DNA of 64,000 nt from Protopterus annectens (Eukaryota > Chordata > Ceratodontiformes > Protopteridae). The position numbers and the translations under genes are program-made. Positions within the stretch are counted from its first letter, which is position 1; each line of letters starts with the position of its first letter. Below are positions 50,892-62,741 of the stretch, in pieces. The notes under the pieces were generated by a model, which saw nothing but the letters and a program-made list of their open reading frames with translations, had not been told where the DNA came from and ran no database searches. Location: contig NC_056750.1 in assembly GCF_019279795.1 (NCBI RefSeq), positions 830,184,217 to 830,248,216 on the forward strand. The letters are read 5' to 3'.

Positions 50892-53800
50892 GTGATGAAT
50901 ACAGACCATATTACCTCTTCATTATATGTGGTGAATACTGGCCATGTTAACTGCACATTATCTGTGGTGAATACTGACCATGTTAACTTCTCATTATCTG
51001 TGATGAATACTGACCATGTTAACTGCTCATTACCTGTGGTGAATACTGACCATGTTAACTGCTCATTATCTGTGATGAATACTGATTATGTTAACTGCTC
51101 ATTATCTGTGGTGAATACTGATCGTGTCAACTGCTCATTATCTGTGGTGAATACTGACCATGTTAACTGTTCATTATCTGTGGTGAATATTGCCCACATT
51201 AACTGCTCATTATCTGTGGTGAATACTGACCATGTTAACTGTTCATTATCTGTAGTGAATACTGAACATGTTAACTGTTCATTGTCTGTGGTGAATACTG
51301 CCCATCTTAACTGCACATTATCTGTGGTGAATACTGAATACGTTAACTGCTCATTATCTGTAGTGAATTCTGGCCACATTGACTTCTTGTTATCTGTGGT
51401 GAATACTGACCTTGTTAACTGATCATGATCTGTGATGAATACAGACCATGTTACCTCTTCATTATCTGTGGTGAATACTAACCATGTTAACTGCACATTA
51501 TCTGTGGTGAATCCTGACCATGTTAACTTATCATTATCTGTGATGAATACTGACCATGTTAACTGTTCATTATATGTGGTGAATACTGACCATGTTAACT
51601 GTTCATTATCTGTGGTGAATACTGACCGTGATAACTGCTCATTATCTGTGGTGAATACTGACCATTTTAATTGCTCATTAGCTGTGTTGAATATTGCCCA
51701 CATTAACTGCTCATTATTTGTGGTGAATACTGACCATGATAACTGCTCATTATCTGTAGTGAAAACTGACCATGTTAACTGCACATTATTTGTGATGAAT
51801 ACTGACCATGTTAACTTCTCATTATCTGTGGTGAATGCTCACCATGTTAACTGTTCATTATCTGTGGTGAATACTTTCCGTGTTAACTGCTCATTATCTG
51901 TGGTGAATACTGACCTTGTTAACTGCTCATTATCTGTGGTGAATACTGACCGTGTTAACTGCTCGTTATGTGTGCTGAATATTGCCCACATTAACGGATC
52001 ATTATCTGTGGTGAACACTGACCATGTTAGTTGCTCATTATCTGTTGTGAATACTGACCATGTTAATGGCTCATTACCTGTGGTGAATGCTGACAATGTT
52101 AACTGCTCATTATCTGAGGTGAATACTGACCATGTGAACTGCTCATTATCTGTGGGGAATACTGACAATTTTAACTGCCATTATCTGTGGTGAATACTGC
52201 CCACATTAACTGTTCATTATCTGTGGTGAATACTGCCCATGTTAACTGCTCATTATACGTGGTGAATACTGACCATGTTAACTGCTTATTATCTCCGGTG
52301 AATACTGACCGTGTTAACTGCTCATTATCTGTGGTGCATACTGACCATGTTAACTGCTCATTATCAGAGGTGATTACTGACCATGTTACCTGCTCATTAT
52401 CTGTGGGCAATACTGACAATTTTAACTGCCATTATCTGTGGTGAATACTGCCCACATTAACTGTTCATTATCTGTGGTGAATACTGCCCACGTTAATTGC
52501 TCATTATGTGTGTTGAATACTGGCCACGTTATCTACTTGTTATCTGTGGGGAATACTGACCTTGTTAACTGCTCATGATCTGTGATGAATACAGACCATA
52601 TTACCTCTTCATTATATGTGGGAATACTGACCATGTTAACTGCACATTATCTGTGGTGAATACTGACCATGTTAACTTCTCATTATCTGTGATGAATACT
52701 GACCATGTTAACTGCTCATTACCTGTGGTGAATACTGACCATGTTAACTGCTCATTATTTGTGATGAATACTGATTATGTTAACTGCTCATTATCTGTGG
52801 TGAATACTGATCGTGTCAACTGCTCATTATCTGTGGTGAATACTGACCATTTAACTGTTCATTATCTGTGGTGAATACTGACCATGTTAACTGTTCATTA
52901 TCTGCGGTGAATACTGACCTTGTTAACTGCTCATTATCTGTGGTGCATACTGAGCATGTTAACTGCTCATTATCAGAGGTGATTACTGACCATGTTAACT
53001 GCTTATTATCTGTGGGCAATACTGACAATTTTAACTGCCATTATCTGAGGTGAATACTGACCATGTGAACTGCTCATTATCTGTGGGGAATACTAATAAT
53101 TTTAACTGCCATTATATGTGGTGAATACTGCCCACATTAACTGTTCATTATCTGTGGTGAAAACTGCCCACATTAACTGCTCATTATACATGGTGAATAC
53201 TGACCATGTTAACTGCTTATTATCTCCGGTGAATACTGACCATGTTAACTGTTTGTTATCTGTAGTGAATACTGAACATGATAACTGTTCATTGTCTTTG
53301 GTGAATACTGCCCATCTTAACTGCACATTATCTGTGGTGAATACTGAACATGTTAACTGCTCATTATCTGTGGTGAATATTGGCCACGTTAACTGCTTGT
53401 TATCTGTGGTGAATACTGGCCATGTTAACTGCTCTTGATCTGTGATGAATACAGACCATGTTACCTCTTCATTATCTGTGGTGAATACTCACCATGTGAA
53501 CTGCACATTATCTGTGGTGAATACTGACCATGTGAACTTCTCATTATCTGTGATGTATACTGACCATGTTAACTGCTCATTATATATGGTGAATACTGAC
53601 CATGTTAACTGCTTATTATCTGTGATGAATACTGATCGTGTTAACTGCTCATTATCTGTGGTGAATACTGACCATGTTAACTGTTCATTATCTGTGGTGA
53701 ATACTGACCATGTTAACTTCTCATTATCTGTGGTGAATACTGACCATGTTAACTGCTCATTATCTGTGGTGAAAACTGTCCATATTAACTGCTCATTTTC

Positions 53801-54520
53801 TGTGATGAATACTGAACATGTTAACTTCGCATTACCTGTGGTGAATACTGACCATGTTAACTTTTCATTATCTGTGGTCAGTACTGACCGTGTTAACTGC
53901 TCATTATCTGTGGTGAATACTGACCATGTTAACTGCTCATTATCTCTGGTGAATACTGCCCACATTAACTGTTCATTATCTGTGGTGAATACTGCCCACA
54001 TTAACTGTTCATTATCTGTGGTGAATACTGACCATGTTAACTGCTCATTATCTGTGGTGAATACTGCCCACATTAACTGTTCATTATCTGTGGTGAATAC
54101 TGCCCACATTAACTGCTCGTTATCTGTGGTGAATGCTGAACATGTTAACTGTTCATTGTCTGTAGTGAATACTGCCCATCTTAACTGCACATTATCTGTG
54201 GTGAATACCGAACATGTTAACTGCTCATTATCTGTGGTGAATACTGTCCATGTTAACTGCTCATTATCTGTGGTGCATACTGACCATGTTAACTGCTCAT
54301 TATCAGAGGTGATTACTGACCATGTTAACTGCTCATTATCTGTGGACAATACTGACAATTTTAACTGCCATTATCTGTGGTGAATACTGCCCACATTAAC
54401 TATTCATTATCTGTGGTGAATATGGCCCACGTTAACTGCTCATTATGTGTGTTGAATACTGGCCAAGTTAACTGCTTGTTATCTGTGGGGAATACTGACC
54501 TTGTTAACTGCTCATGATCT
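50892..54520 (+). repeat. Higher-order repeat, copy 2 (~3.63 kb)
   Basis: Landmarks 51,432, 52,575, 53,118 and 53,442 match copy 1 at a constant offset of 3,629 bp over about 2.9 kb, with very few substitutions and no net length change. This is the clearest sign of recent block duplication in the window. 3,629 is not a multiple of 36 (100 x 36 + 29). Confidence 0.93.
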
Positions 54521-57500
54521 GTGATGAATACAGACCATATTACCTCTTCATTATATGTGGTGAATACTGACCATGTTAACTGCACATTATCTGTGGTGAA
54601 TACTGAACATATTAACTGCTTATTATCTGTGGTGAATACTGACCATGTAAACTGCACATTATCTGTGGTGAATGTTAACTATTCATTATCTGTGGTGAAT
54701 ACTGACCATGTTAACTGCTCATTATCTGTGGTGAATACTGACCATGTTAACTGTTCATTATCTGTGGTGAATACTGACCATGTTAACTGCTCATTATCTG
54801 TGGTGAATACTGCCCATGTGAACTACTTATCTGTCATGAATACTGCCCATGTTAATTGCTCATTATCTGTGGTGAATACTGACCATGTTAACTGTTCATT
54901 ATCTGTGGTGAATACTGACCATGTTAACTGTTTATTATCTGTGGTGAATACTGACCATGTTTACTGCAAATTATCTGTGGTGAATACTGACCATGTAATC
55001 TGCTTATTATCTGTCGTGAATACTGACCATGTAATCTGCTTATTATCTCTGGTGAATACAGACCCTGTTAAATGCACATGATCTGTGATGAATACTGACC
55101 ATGTTAACTGCATTATAAGTGGTGAACACTGACCATGTTAAATGCATGTTATCTGTGGTGAATACTGCCCATGTTAACTGCTCATTATCTGTGGTGAATA
55201 CTGACCATGTTAACTGCCCATTATCTGTGGTGAATACTGACCATGTTAACTGTTCATTATCTGTGGTGAATGCTGACCATGTTAACTGCTCATTTTCTTT
55301 GGTGAATATTGACCATTTTAACTGCTCATTATCTGTGGTGAATACTGACCATGTTAACTGCTCATTATCTGTGGTGAATACTGACCATGATAACTGCTCA
55401 TTATCTGTAGAGAAAACTGACCATGTTAACTGCACATTATCTGTGATGAATACTGCCCATGTTAACTTCTCATTATCTGTGGTGAATACTGACCATGTTA
55501 ACTGTTCATTATCTGTGGTGAATACTGACCATGTTAACTGCTCATTATCTGTGGTGAATACTGACCATGTTAACTGCTCATTATCTGTGGTGAATACTGA
55601 CCATGTTAACTGCTCATTATCTGTGGTGATTACTGCCCACGTTAACTGACTGCTCATTATCTGTGGTGAATACTGACCATGTTAACTTAACGGATCATTA
55701 TTTTTGGTGAATACTGAACATATTAACTGTTCATTATCTGTGGTGATTACTGCCCACGTTAACTGCTCTATAGCTGTCGTGAATACTGACCATGTTAACG
55801 GTTCATTATCTGTGGTGAATTCTGAACATGTTAACTGCTCATTATCTGTGGGGAATACTGACAGTTTCAACTGCCATTATCTGTGGTTAATACTGCCCAC
55901 AATAACTGCTCATTATCTGTGGTGAATACTGACCATGATAACTGCTCATTATCTGTAGGGAAAACTGACCATGTTAACTGTTCATTATCTGTGGTGAATA
56001 CTGACCGTGTTAACTGCTCATTATCTGTGGTGCATACTGACCATGTTAACTGCTCATTATCAGAGGTGATTACTGACCATGTTACCTGCTCATTATCTGT
56101 GGGCAATACTGACAATTTTAACTGCCATTATCTGTGGTGAATACTGCCCACATTAACTGTTCATTATCTGTGGTGAATACTGCCCACGTTAATTGCTCAT
56201 TATGTGTGTTGAATACTGGCTCATTATCTACTTGTTATCTGTGGGGAATACTGACCTTGTTAACTGCTCATGATCTGTGATGAATACAGACCATATTACC
56301 TCTTCATTATATGTGGGAATACTGACCATGTTAACTGCACATTATCTGTGGTGAATACTGACCATGTTAACTTCTCATTATCTGTGATGAATACTGACCA
56401 TGTTAACTGCTCATTACCTGTGGTGAATACTGACCATGTTAACTGCTCATTATTTGTGATGAATACTGATTATGTTAACTGCTCATTATCTGTGGTGAAT
56501 ACTGATCGTGTCAACTGCTCATTATCTGTGGTGAATACTGACCATTTAACTGTTCATTATCTGTGGTGAATACTGACCATGTTAACTGTTCATTATCTGC
56601 GGTGAATACTGACCTTGTTAACTGCTCATTATCTGTGGTGCATACTGAGCATGTTAACTGCTCATTATCAGAGGTGATTACTGACCATGTTAACTGCTTA
56701 TTATCTGTGGGCAATACTGACAATTTTAACTGCCATTATCTGAGGTGAATACTGACCATGTGAACTGCTCATTATCTGTGGGGAATACTAATAATTTTAA
56801 CTGCCATTATATGTGGTGAATACTGCCCACATTAACTGTTCATTATCTGTGGTGAAAACTGCCCACATTAACTGCTCATTATACATGGTGAATACTGACC
56901 ATGTTAACTGCTTATTATCTCGGGTGAATACTGACCATGTTAACTGTTTGTTATCTGTAGTGAATACTGAACATGATAACTGTTCATTGTCTTTGGTGAA
57001 TACTGCCCATCTTAACTGCACATTATCTGTGGTGAATACTGAACATGTTAACTGCTCATTATCTGTGGTGAATATTGGCCACGTTAACTGCTTGTTATCT
57101 GTGGTGAATACTGGCCATGTTAACTGCTCTTGATCTGTGATGAATACAGACCATGTTACCTCTTCATTATCTGTGGTGAATACTCACCATGTGAACTGCA
57201 CATTATCTGTGGTGAATACTGACCATGTGAACTTCTCATTATCTGTGATGTATACTGACCATGTTAACTGCTCATTATATATGGTGAATACTGACCATGT
57301 TAACTGCTTATTATCTGTGATGAATACTGATCGTGTTAACTGCTCATTATCTGTGGTGAATACTGACCATGTTAACTGTTCATTATCTGTGGTGAATACT
57401 GACCATGTTAACTTCTCATTATCTGTGGTGAATACTGACCATGTTAACTGCTCATTATCTGTGGTGAAAACTGTCCATATTAACTGCTCATTTTCTGTGA

Positions 57501-58213
57501 TGAATACTGAACATGTTAACCGCATTACCTGTGGTGAATACTGACCATGTTAACTTTTCATTATCTGTGGTCAGTACTGACCGTGTTAACTGCTCATTAT
57601 CTGTGGTGAATACTGACCATGTTAACTGCTCATTATCTCTGGTGAATACTGCCCACATTAACTGTTCATTATCTGTGGTGAATACTGCCCACATTAACTG
57701 TTCATTATCTGTGGTGAATACTGACCATGTTAACTGCTCATTATCTGTGGTGAATACTGCCCACATTAACTGTTCATTATCTGTGGTGAATACTGCCCAC
57801 ATTAACTGCTCGTTATCTGTGGTGAATGCTGAACATGTTAACTGTTCATTGTCTGTAGTGAATACTGCCCATCTTAACTGCACATTATCTGTGGTGAATA
57901 CCGAACATGTTAACTGCTCATTATCTGTGGTGAATACTGTCCATGTTAACTGCTCATTATCTGTGGTGCATACTGACCATGTTAACTGCTCATTATCAGA
58001 GGTGATTACTGACCATGTTAACTGCTCATTATCTGTGGACAATACTGACAATTTTAACTGCCATTATCTGTGGTGAATACTGCCCACATTAACTATTCAT
58101 TATCTGTGGTGAATATGGCCCACGTTAACTGCTCATTATGTGTGTTGAATACTGGCCAAGTTAACTGCTTGTTATCTGTGGGGAATACTGACCTTGTTAA
58201 CTGCTCATGATCT
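54521..58213 (+). repeat. Higher-order repeat, copy 3 (~3.69 kb), with foreign patch
   Basis: Matches copy 2 from about 55,990 on (52,575/56,270, 53,118/56,813, 53,442/57,137; offset 3,695) and at its first ~90 bp. The part between about 54,620 and 55,950 is replaced by monomers of another array region. A 2-base loss near 57,523 shifts its frame relative to copy 2. Confidence 0.9.
54620..55950 (+). repeat. Foreign monomer patch inside copy 3
   Basis: The patch carries the 27-bp monomer (about 54,670; also 30,350 and 33,270), then TTTACTGCAAATTATC, GTAATCTGCTTATTATC, ACAGACCCTGTTAAATGCAC and GCATTATAAGTGGTGAA. These are the same rare variants in the same order as at about 42,690-42,830, and are followed by CATTTTCTTTGGTGAATATT as at about 43,150. 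It has one extra monomer relative to that site. Non-local conversion or insertion from the 42-43-kb sector is the simplest reading. Confidence 0.85.
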
Positions 58214-59860
58214 GTGATGAATACAGACCATATTACCTCTTCATTATATGTGGTGAATACTGACCATGTTAACTGCACATTATCTGTGGTGAATACTGAC
58301 CATGTTAACTTCTCATTATCTGTGATGAATACTGACCATGTTAACTGCTCATTACCTGTGGTGAATACTGACCATGTTAACTGCTCATTATCTATGATGA
58401 ATACTGATTATGTTAACTGCTCATTATCTGTGGTGAATACTGATCGTGTCAACCGCTCATTATCTGTGGTGAATACTGACAATGTTAACTGTTCATTATC
58501 TGTGGTGAATATTGTCCACATTAACTGCACATTATCTGTGGTGAATACTGAATACGTTAACTGCTCATTATCTGTAGTGAATTCTGGCCACATTGACTGC
58601 TTGTTATCTGTGGTGAATAATGACCTTGTTAACTGATCATGATCTGTGATGAATACAGACCATGTTACCTCTTCATTATCTGTGGTGAATACTAACCATG
58701 TTAACTGCACATTATCTGTGGTGAATACTGACCATGTTAACTTCTCATTATCTGTGATGAATACTAACCATGTTAACTGCTCATTATATGTGGTGAATAC
58801 TGACCATGTTAACTGTTCATTATCTGTGGTGAATACTGACTGTGATAACTGCTCATTATCTGTGGTGAATACTGACCATTTTAACTGCTCATTATCTGTG
58901 GTGAATATTGCCCACATTAACTGCTCATTATTTGTGGTGAATACTGACCATGATAACTGCTCATTATCTGTAGTGAAAACTGACCATGTTAACTGCACAT
59001 TATCTGTGATGAATACTGACCATGTTAACTTCTCATTATCTGTGGTGAATGCTGACCATGTTAACTGTTCATTATCTGTGGTGAATACTTTCCGTGTTAA
59101 CTGCTCATTATCTGTGGTGAATACTGACCATGTTAACTGCTCATTATCTGTGGTGAATACTGACCATGTTAACTGCTCATTATCTGTGGTGAATACTGAC
59201 CGTGTTAACTGCTCTTTATGTGTGCTGAATATTGCCCACATTAACGGATCATTATCTGTGGTGAACATTGACCATGTTAATTGCTCATTATCTGTTGTGA
59301 ATACTGACCATGTTAACGGCTCAATACCTGTGGTGAATGCTGACCATGTTAACTGCTCATTATCTGAGGTGAATACTGACCATGTGAACTGCTCATTATC
59401 TGTGGGGAATACTGACAATTTTAACTGCCATTATCTGTGGTGAATACTGCCCACATTAACTGTTCATTATCTGTGGTGAATACTGCCCACGTTAACTGCT
59501 CTTTATACGTGGTGAATACTGACCATGTTAACTGCTTATTATCTCCGGTGAATACTGACCATGTTAACTGTTCATTATCTGCAGTGAATACTGACCGTGT
59601 TAACTGCTCATTATCTGTGGTGCATACTGACCATGTTAACTGCTCATTATCAGAGGTGATTACTGACCAAGTTACCTGCTCATTATCTGTGGACAATACT
59701 GACAATTTTAATTGCCATTATCTGTGGTGAATACTGCCCACATTAAAAGTTCATTATCTGTGGTGAATACTGCCCACGTTAACTGCTCATTATGTGTGTT
59801 GAATACTGGCCACGTTAACTGCTTGTTATCTTTGGGGAATACTGACCTTGTTAACTGCTC
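58214..59860 (+). repeat. Higher-order repeat, copy 4 (partial, ~1.65 kb)
   Basis: Landmarks 58,214, 58,646 and 59,437 correspond to 50,892, 51,432 and 52,187 in copy 2 (offsets 7,322, 7,214 and 7,250; differences are multiples of 36). The copy stops near 59,860, where homogeneous consensus monomers take over. Confidence 0.88.
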
Positions 59861-59867
59861 ATGATCT

Positions 59868-61808
59868 GTGATGAATACAGACCATGTTAACTGTTCATTA
59901 TCTGTGGTGAATACTGACCATGCTAACTGCACATTATCTGTGGTGAATACTGACCATGTTAACTGCTCATTATCTGTGGTGAATACTGACCATGTTAACT
60001 GCTCATTATCTGTGATGAATACTGACCATGTTAACTGCTCATTATCTGTGATGAATACTAATCATGTTAACTGCTCATTATCTGTGGTGAATACTGACCA
60101 TGTTAACTGCTCATTATCTGTGGTGAATACTGACCATGTTAACTGTTCATTATCTGTGGTGAATACTGACCATGTTAACTGCTCATTATCTGTGGTGAAT
60201 ACTGACCATGTTAACGGTTCATTATCTATGGTGATTACTGCCCATGTTAACTGCTCTCTATCTGTGGTGAATACTGACCATGTTAATGGTTCATTATCTG
60301 TGGTGAATACTGCCCATGTTAACTGCTCATTATCTGTGATGAATACTGACCATGTTAACAGTTCATTATCTGTGGTGAATACTGACCATGTTAACTGTTC
60401 ATTATCTGTGGTGAATACTGACCATGTTGACTGTTCATTATCTGTGGTGAATACTGACCATGTCAACTGCTCATTATCTGTGGTGAATACTGACCATGTT
60501 AACTGCTCATTATCTGTGGTGAATACTGACCATGTTAACTGCTCATTATCTGTGGTGAATACTGGCCATGTTAACTCTTCATTATCTGTGGTGAATATTG
60601 CCCATGTGAACTGCTCATTATCTGTGGTGAATACTGACCATGTTAACTTCTCATTTTCTGTGGTGAATACTGACCATGTTAACTGCTCATTATATATGGT
60701 GAATACTGACCATGTTAACTGCTCATTATCTGTGATGAATACTGACCATGTTAACTGCTCATTATCTGTGGTGAATACTGACCATGTTAACTGTTCATTA
60801 TCTGTGGTGAATACTGACCATGTTAACTTCTCATTATCTGTGGTGAATACTGACCATGTTAACTGCTCATTATCTGTGGTGTATACTGACCATATTAACT
60901 GCTCATTATTTGTGATGAATACTGACCATGTTAACTGCTCATTATCTGTGGTGAATACTGACCATATTAACTGCTCATTATTTGTGATGAATACTGACCA
61001 TGTTAACTGCTCATTATCTGTGGTGAATACTGACCATATTAACTGCTCATTATCTGTGGTGAATACTGACCATATTAACTGCTCATTATCTGTGGTGAAT
61101 ACTGACCATGTTAACTGCTCATTATCTGTGGTGAATACTGCCCACAATAACTGCTCATTATCTGTGGTGAATACTGACCATGTTAACTGTTCATTATCTG
61201 TGGTGAATACTGACCATGTTAACTGCTCATTATCTGTGGTGAATACTGACCATGTTAACTGCTCATTATCTGTGGTGAATACTGACCATGTTAACTGCTC
61301 ATTATCTGTGGTGAATACTGACCATGTTAACTGCTCATTATCTGTGGTGAATACTGACCATGTTAACTGTTCATTATCTGTGGTGAATACTGACCATGTT
61401 AACTGCTCCTTATCTGTGGTGAATACTGCCCATGTTAACTGCTCATTATCTGTGGTGAATACTGACCATGTTAACTGCTTATTATCTGTGGTGAATACTG
61501 CCCACATTAACTACTCATTATCTGTGGTAAATACTGACCATGTTAACTGCTCATTATCTGTGGTAAATACTGACCATGTTAACTGCTTATTATCTGTGGT
61601 GAATACTGCCCACATTAACTACTCATTATCTGTGGTAAATACTGACCATGTTAACTGTTCATTGTCTGTAGTGAGTACTGCCAATCTTAACTGCACATTA
61701 TCTGTGGTGAATACTGAACATGTTAACTGCTCATTATCTGTGGTGAATACTGGACACGTTAACTGCTTGTTATCTGTGGTGAATACTGACCATGTTAACT
61801 GCTCATGA
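59868..61808. repeat. Homogeneous array sector 2 (longest open frame)
   Basis: About 54 near-consensus monomers give the longest plus frame (646 codons) and the longest minus frame (481 codons, 60,062-61,507) in the window. The block at 60,205-60,280 shares the rare variants AACGGTTCATTATCTATGG and CTGCTCTCTATCTG with 42,177-42,250, about 18.0 kb away. Confidence 0.85.
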
Positions 61809-62725
61809 TCTGTGATGAATACAGACCATGTTACCTCTTCATTATCTGTGATGAATACTGACCATGTTAACTGCTTATTATCTGTGGTGAATACTGACCA
61901 TGTTAACTGCTCATTATCTGTGGTGAAAACTGACCATGTTAACTGCTCATTATGTGTGATGAATACTGACCATGTTAACTTCTCATTATCTGTGATGAAT
62001 ACTGATCGTGTTAACTGCTCATTATCTGTGGTGAATACTGACCGTGTTAACTGCTCATTGTCTGTGGTGAATACTGACCATGTTAACTGCTCATTATCTG
62101 TGGTGAATATTGCCCACATTAACTGCTCATTATCTGTGGTGAATACTGACCATGTTAACGTCTCATTATCTGTGGTGAAAACTGACCATGTTAACTGTTC
62201 ATTATCTGTGATGAATACTGACCATGTTAACTTCTCATTATCTGAGGTGAATACTGGCCATGTTAACTGCTCATTATCTGTGCAGAATACTGAGAATTTT
62301 AACTGCCGTTATCTGTGGTGAATATTGCCCACATTAACTGTTCATTATCTGTGGTGAATACTGCCCACGTTAACTGCTCATTATCCGTGGTGAATACTGA
62401 CTTTATTAACCGCTCATTATTGGTGGTGAATACTGACCATGTTAACTGCTCATTAACTGTGGTGAATACTAACAATGTTAACTGCTTATTATCTGTGGTG
62501 AATACTGACCATGTTAACTGCTCATTATCTGTGTTGAATACTGACCATTTTAACTGCACATTTTCTGTGGTGAATACTGACCATGTTAACTGTTCATTTT
62601 CTGTTGTGAATATTGACCATGTTAACTGCTCATTATCTGTGGTGAATACAGACCATGTTAAGTGTTCATTATCTGTGGTGAATACTGACCATATTAACTG
62701 CTTATTATCTGTGGTGAATACTGAT

Positions 62726-62741
62726 CATAGGTTCATAGGTA
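62726..62741 (-). repeat. LINE 3'-terminal octamer repeat (two copies)
   Basis: TCATAGGT occurs twice in a row on plus (ACCTATGA on minus), exactly where the array stops and the LINE 3' region begins. CR1-type LINEs characteristically end in short tandem octamer-like repeats rather than poly-A, so this fits the 3' terminus of the minus-strand element to the right. Confidence 0.7.

Larger units (their letters stand above)
13257..62728. repeat. Giant 36-bp minisatellite/satellite array, ~1,370 copies
   Basis: A 36-bp unit repeats without a break over 49.5 kb. A consensus copy is at 31,052-31,087; its words are CTCATTATCTGTGGTGAA, ACTGACCATG and GTTAACTG. Consensus GC is 14/36 and it has no CpG. 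Most copies differ at 0-5 positions, commonly TGC/TGT, GACCATG/GCCCACG, GTGGTG/GTGATG. A minority are 27, 34 or 35 bp long and shift frame. The 12-codon period leaves long frames open on both strands (up to 646 codons plus, 481 minus), but recurrent stops and frame-changing monomers break them. The array ends at a T tract on the left and a LINE 3' end on the right. I do not recognise the satellite family. Confidence 0.98.

Noticed and set aside
13257-62728. CRISPR array
   Set aside because: The 36-bp unit length resembles a CRISPR repeat, but units are directly contiguous with no unique spacers and no cas genes, and the flanks are eukaryotic LINEs.
13257-62728. Centromeric alpha-satellite-like DNA
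   Set aside because: The unit length (36 bp) and sequence do not match the ~171-bp alpha unit, and I see no CENP-B-box-like motif. A centromeric role cannot be excluded but has no support here.
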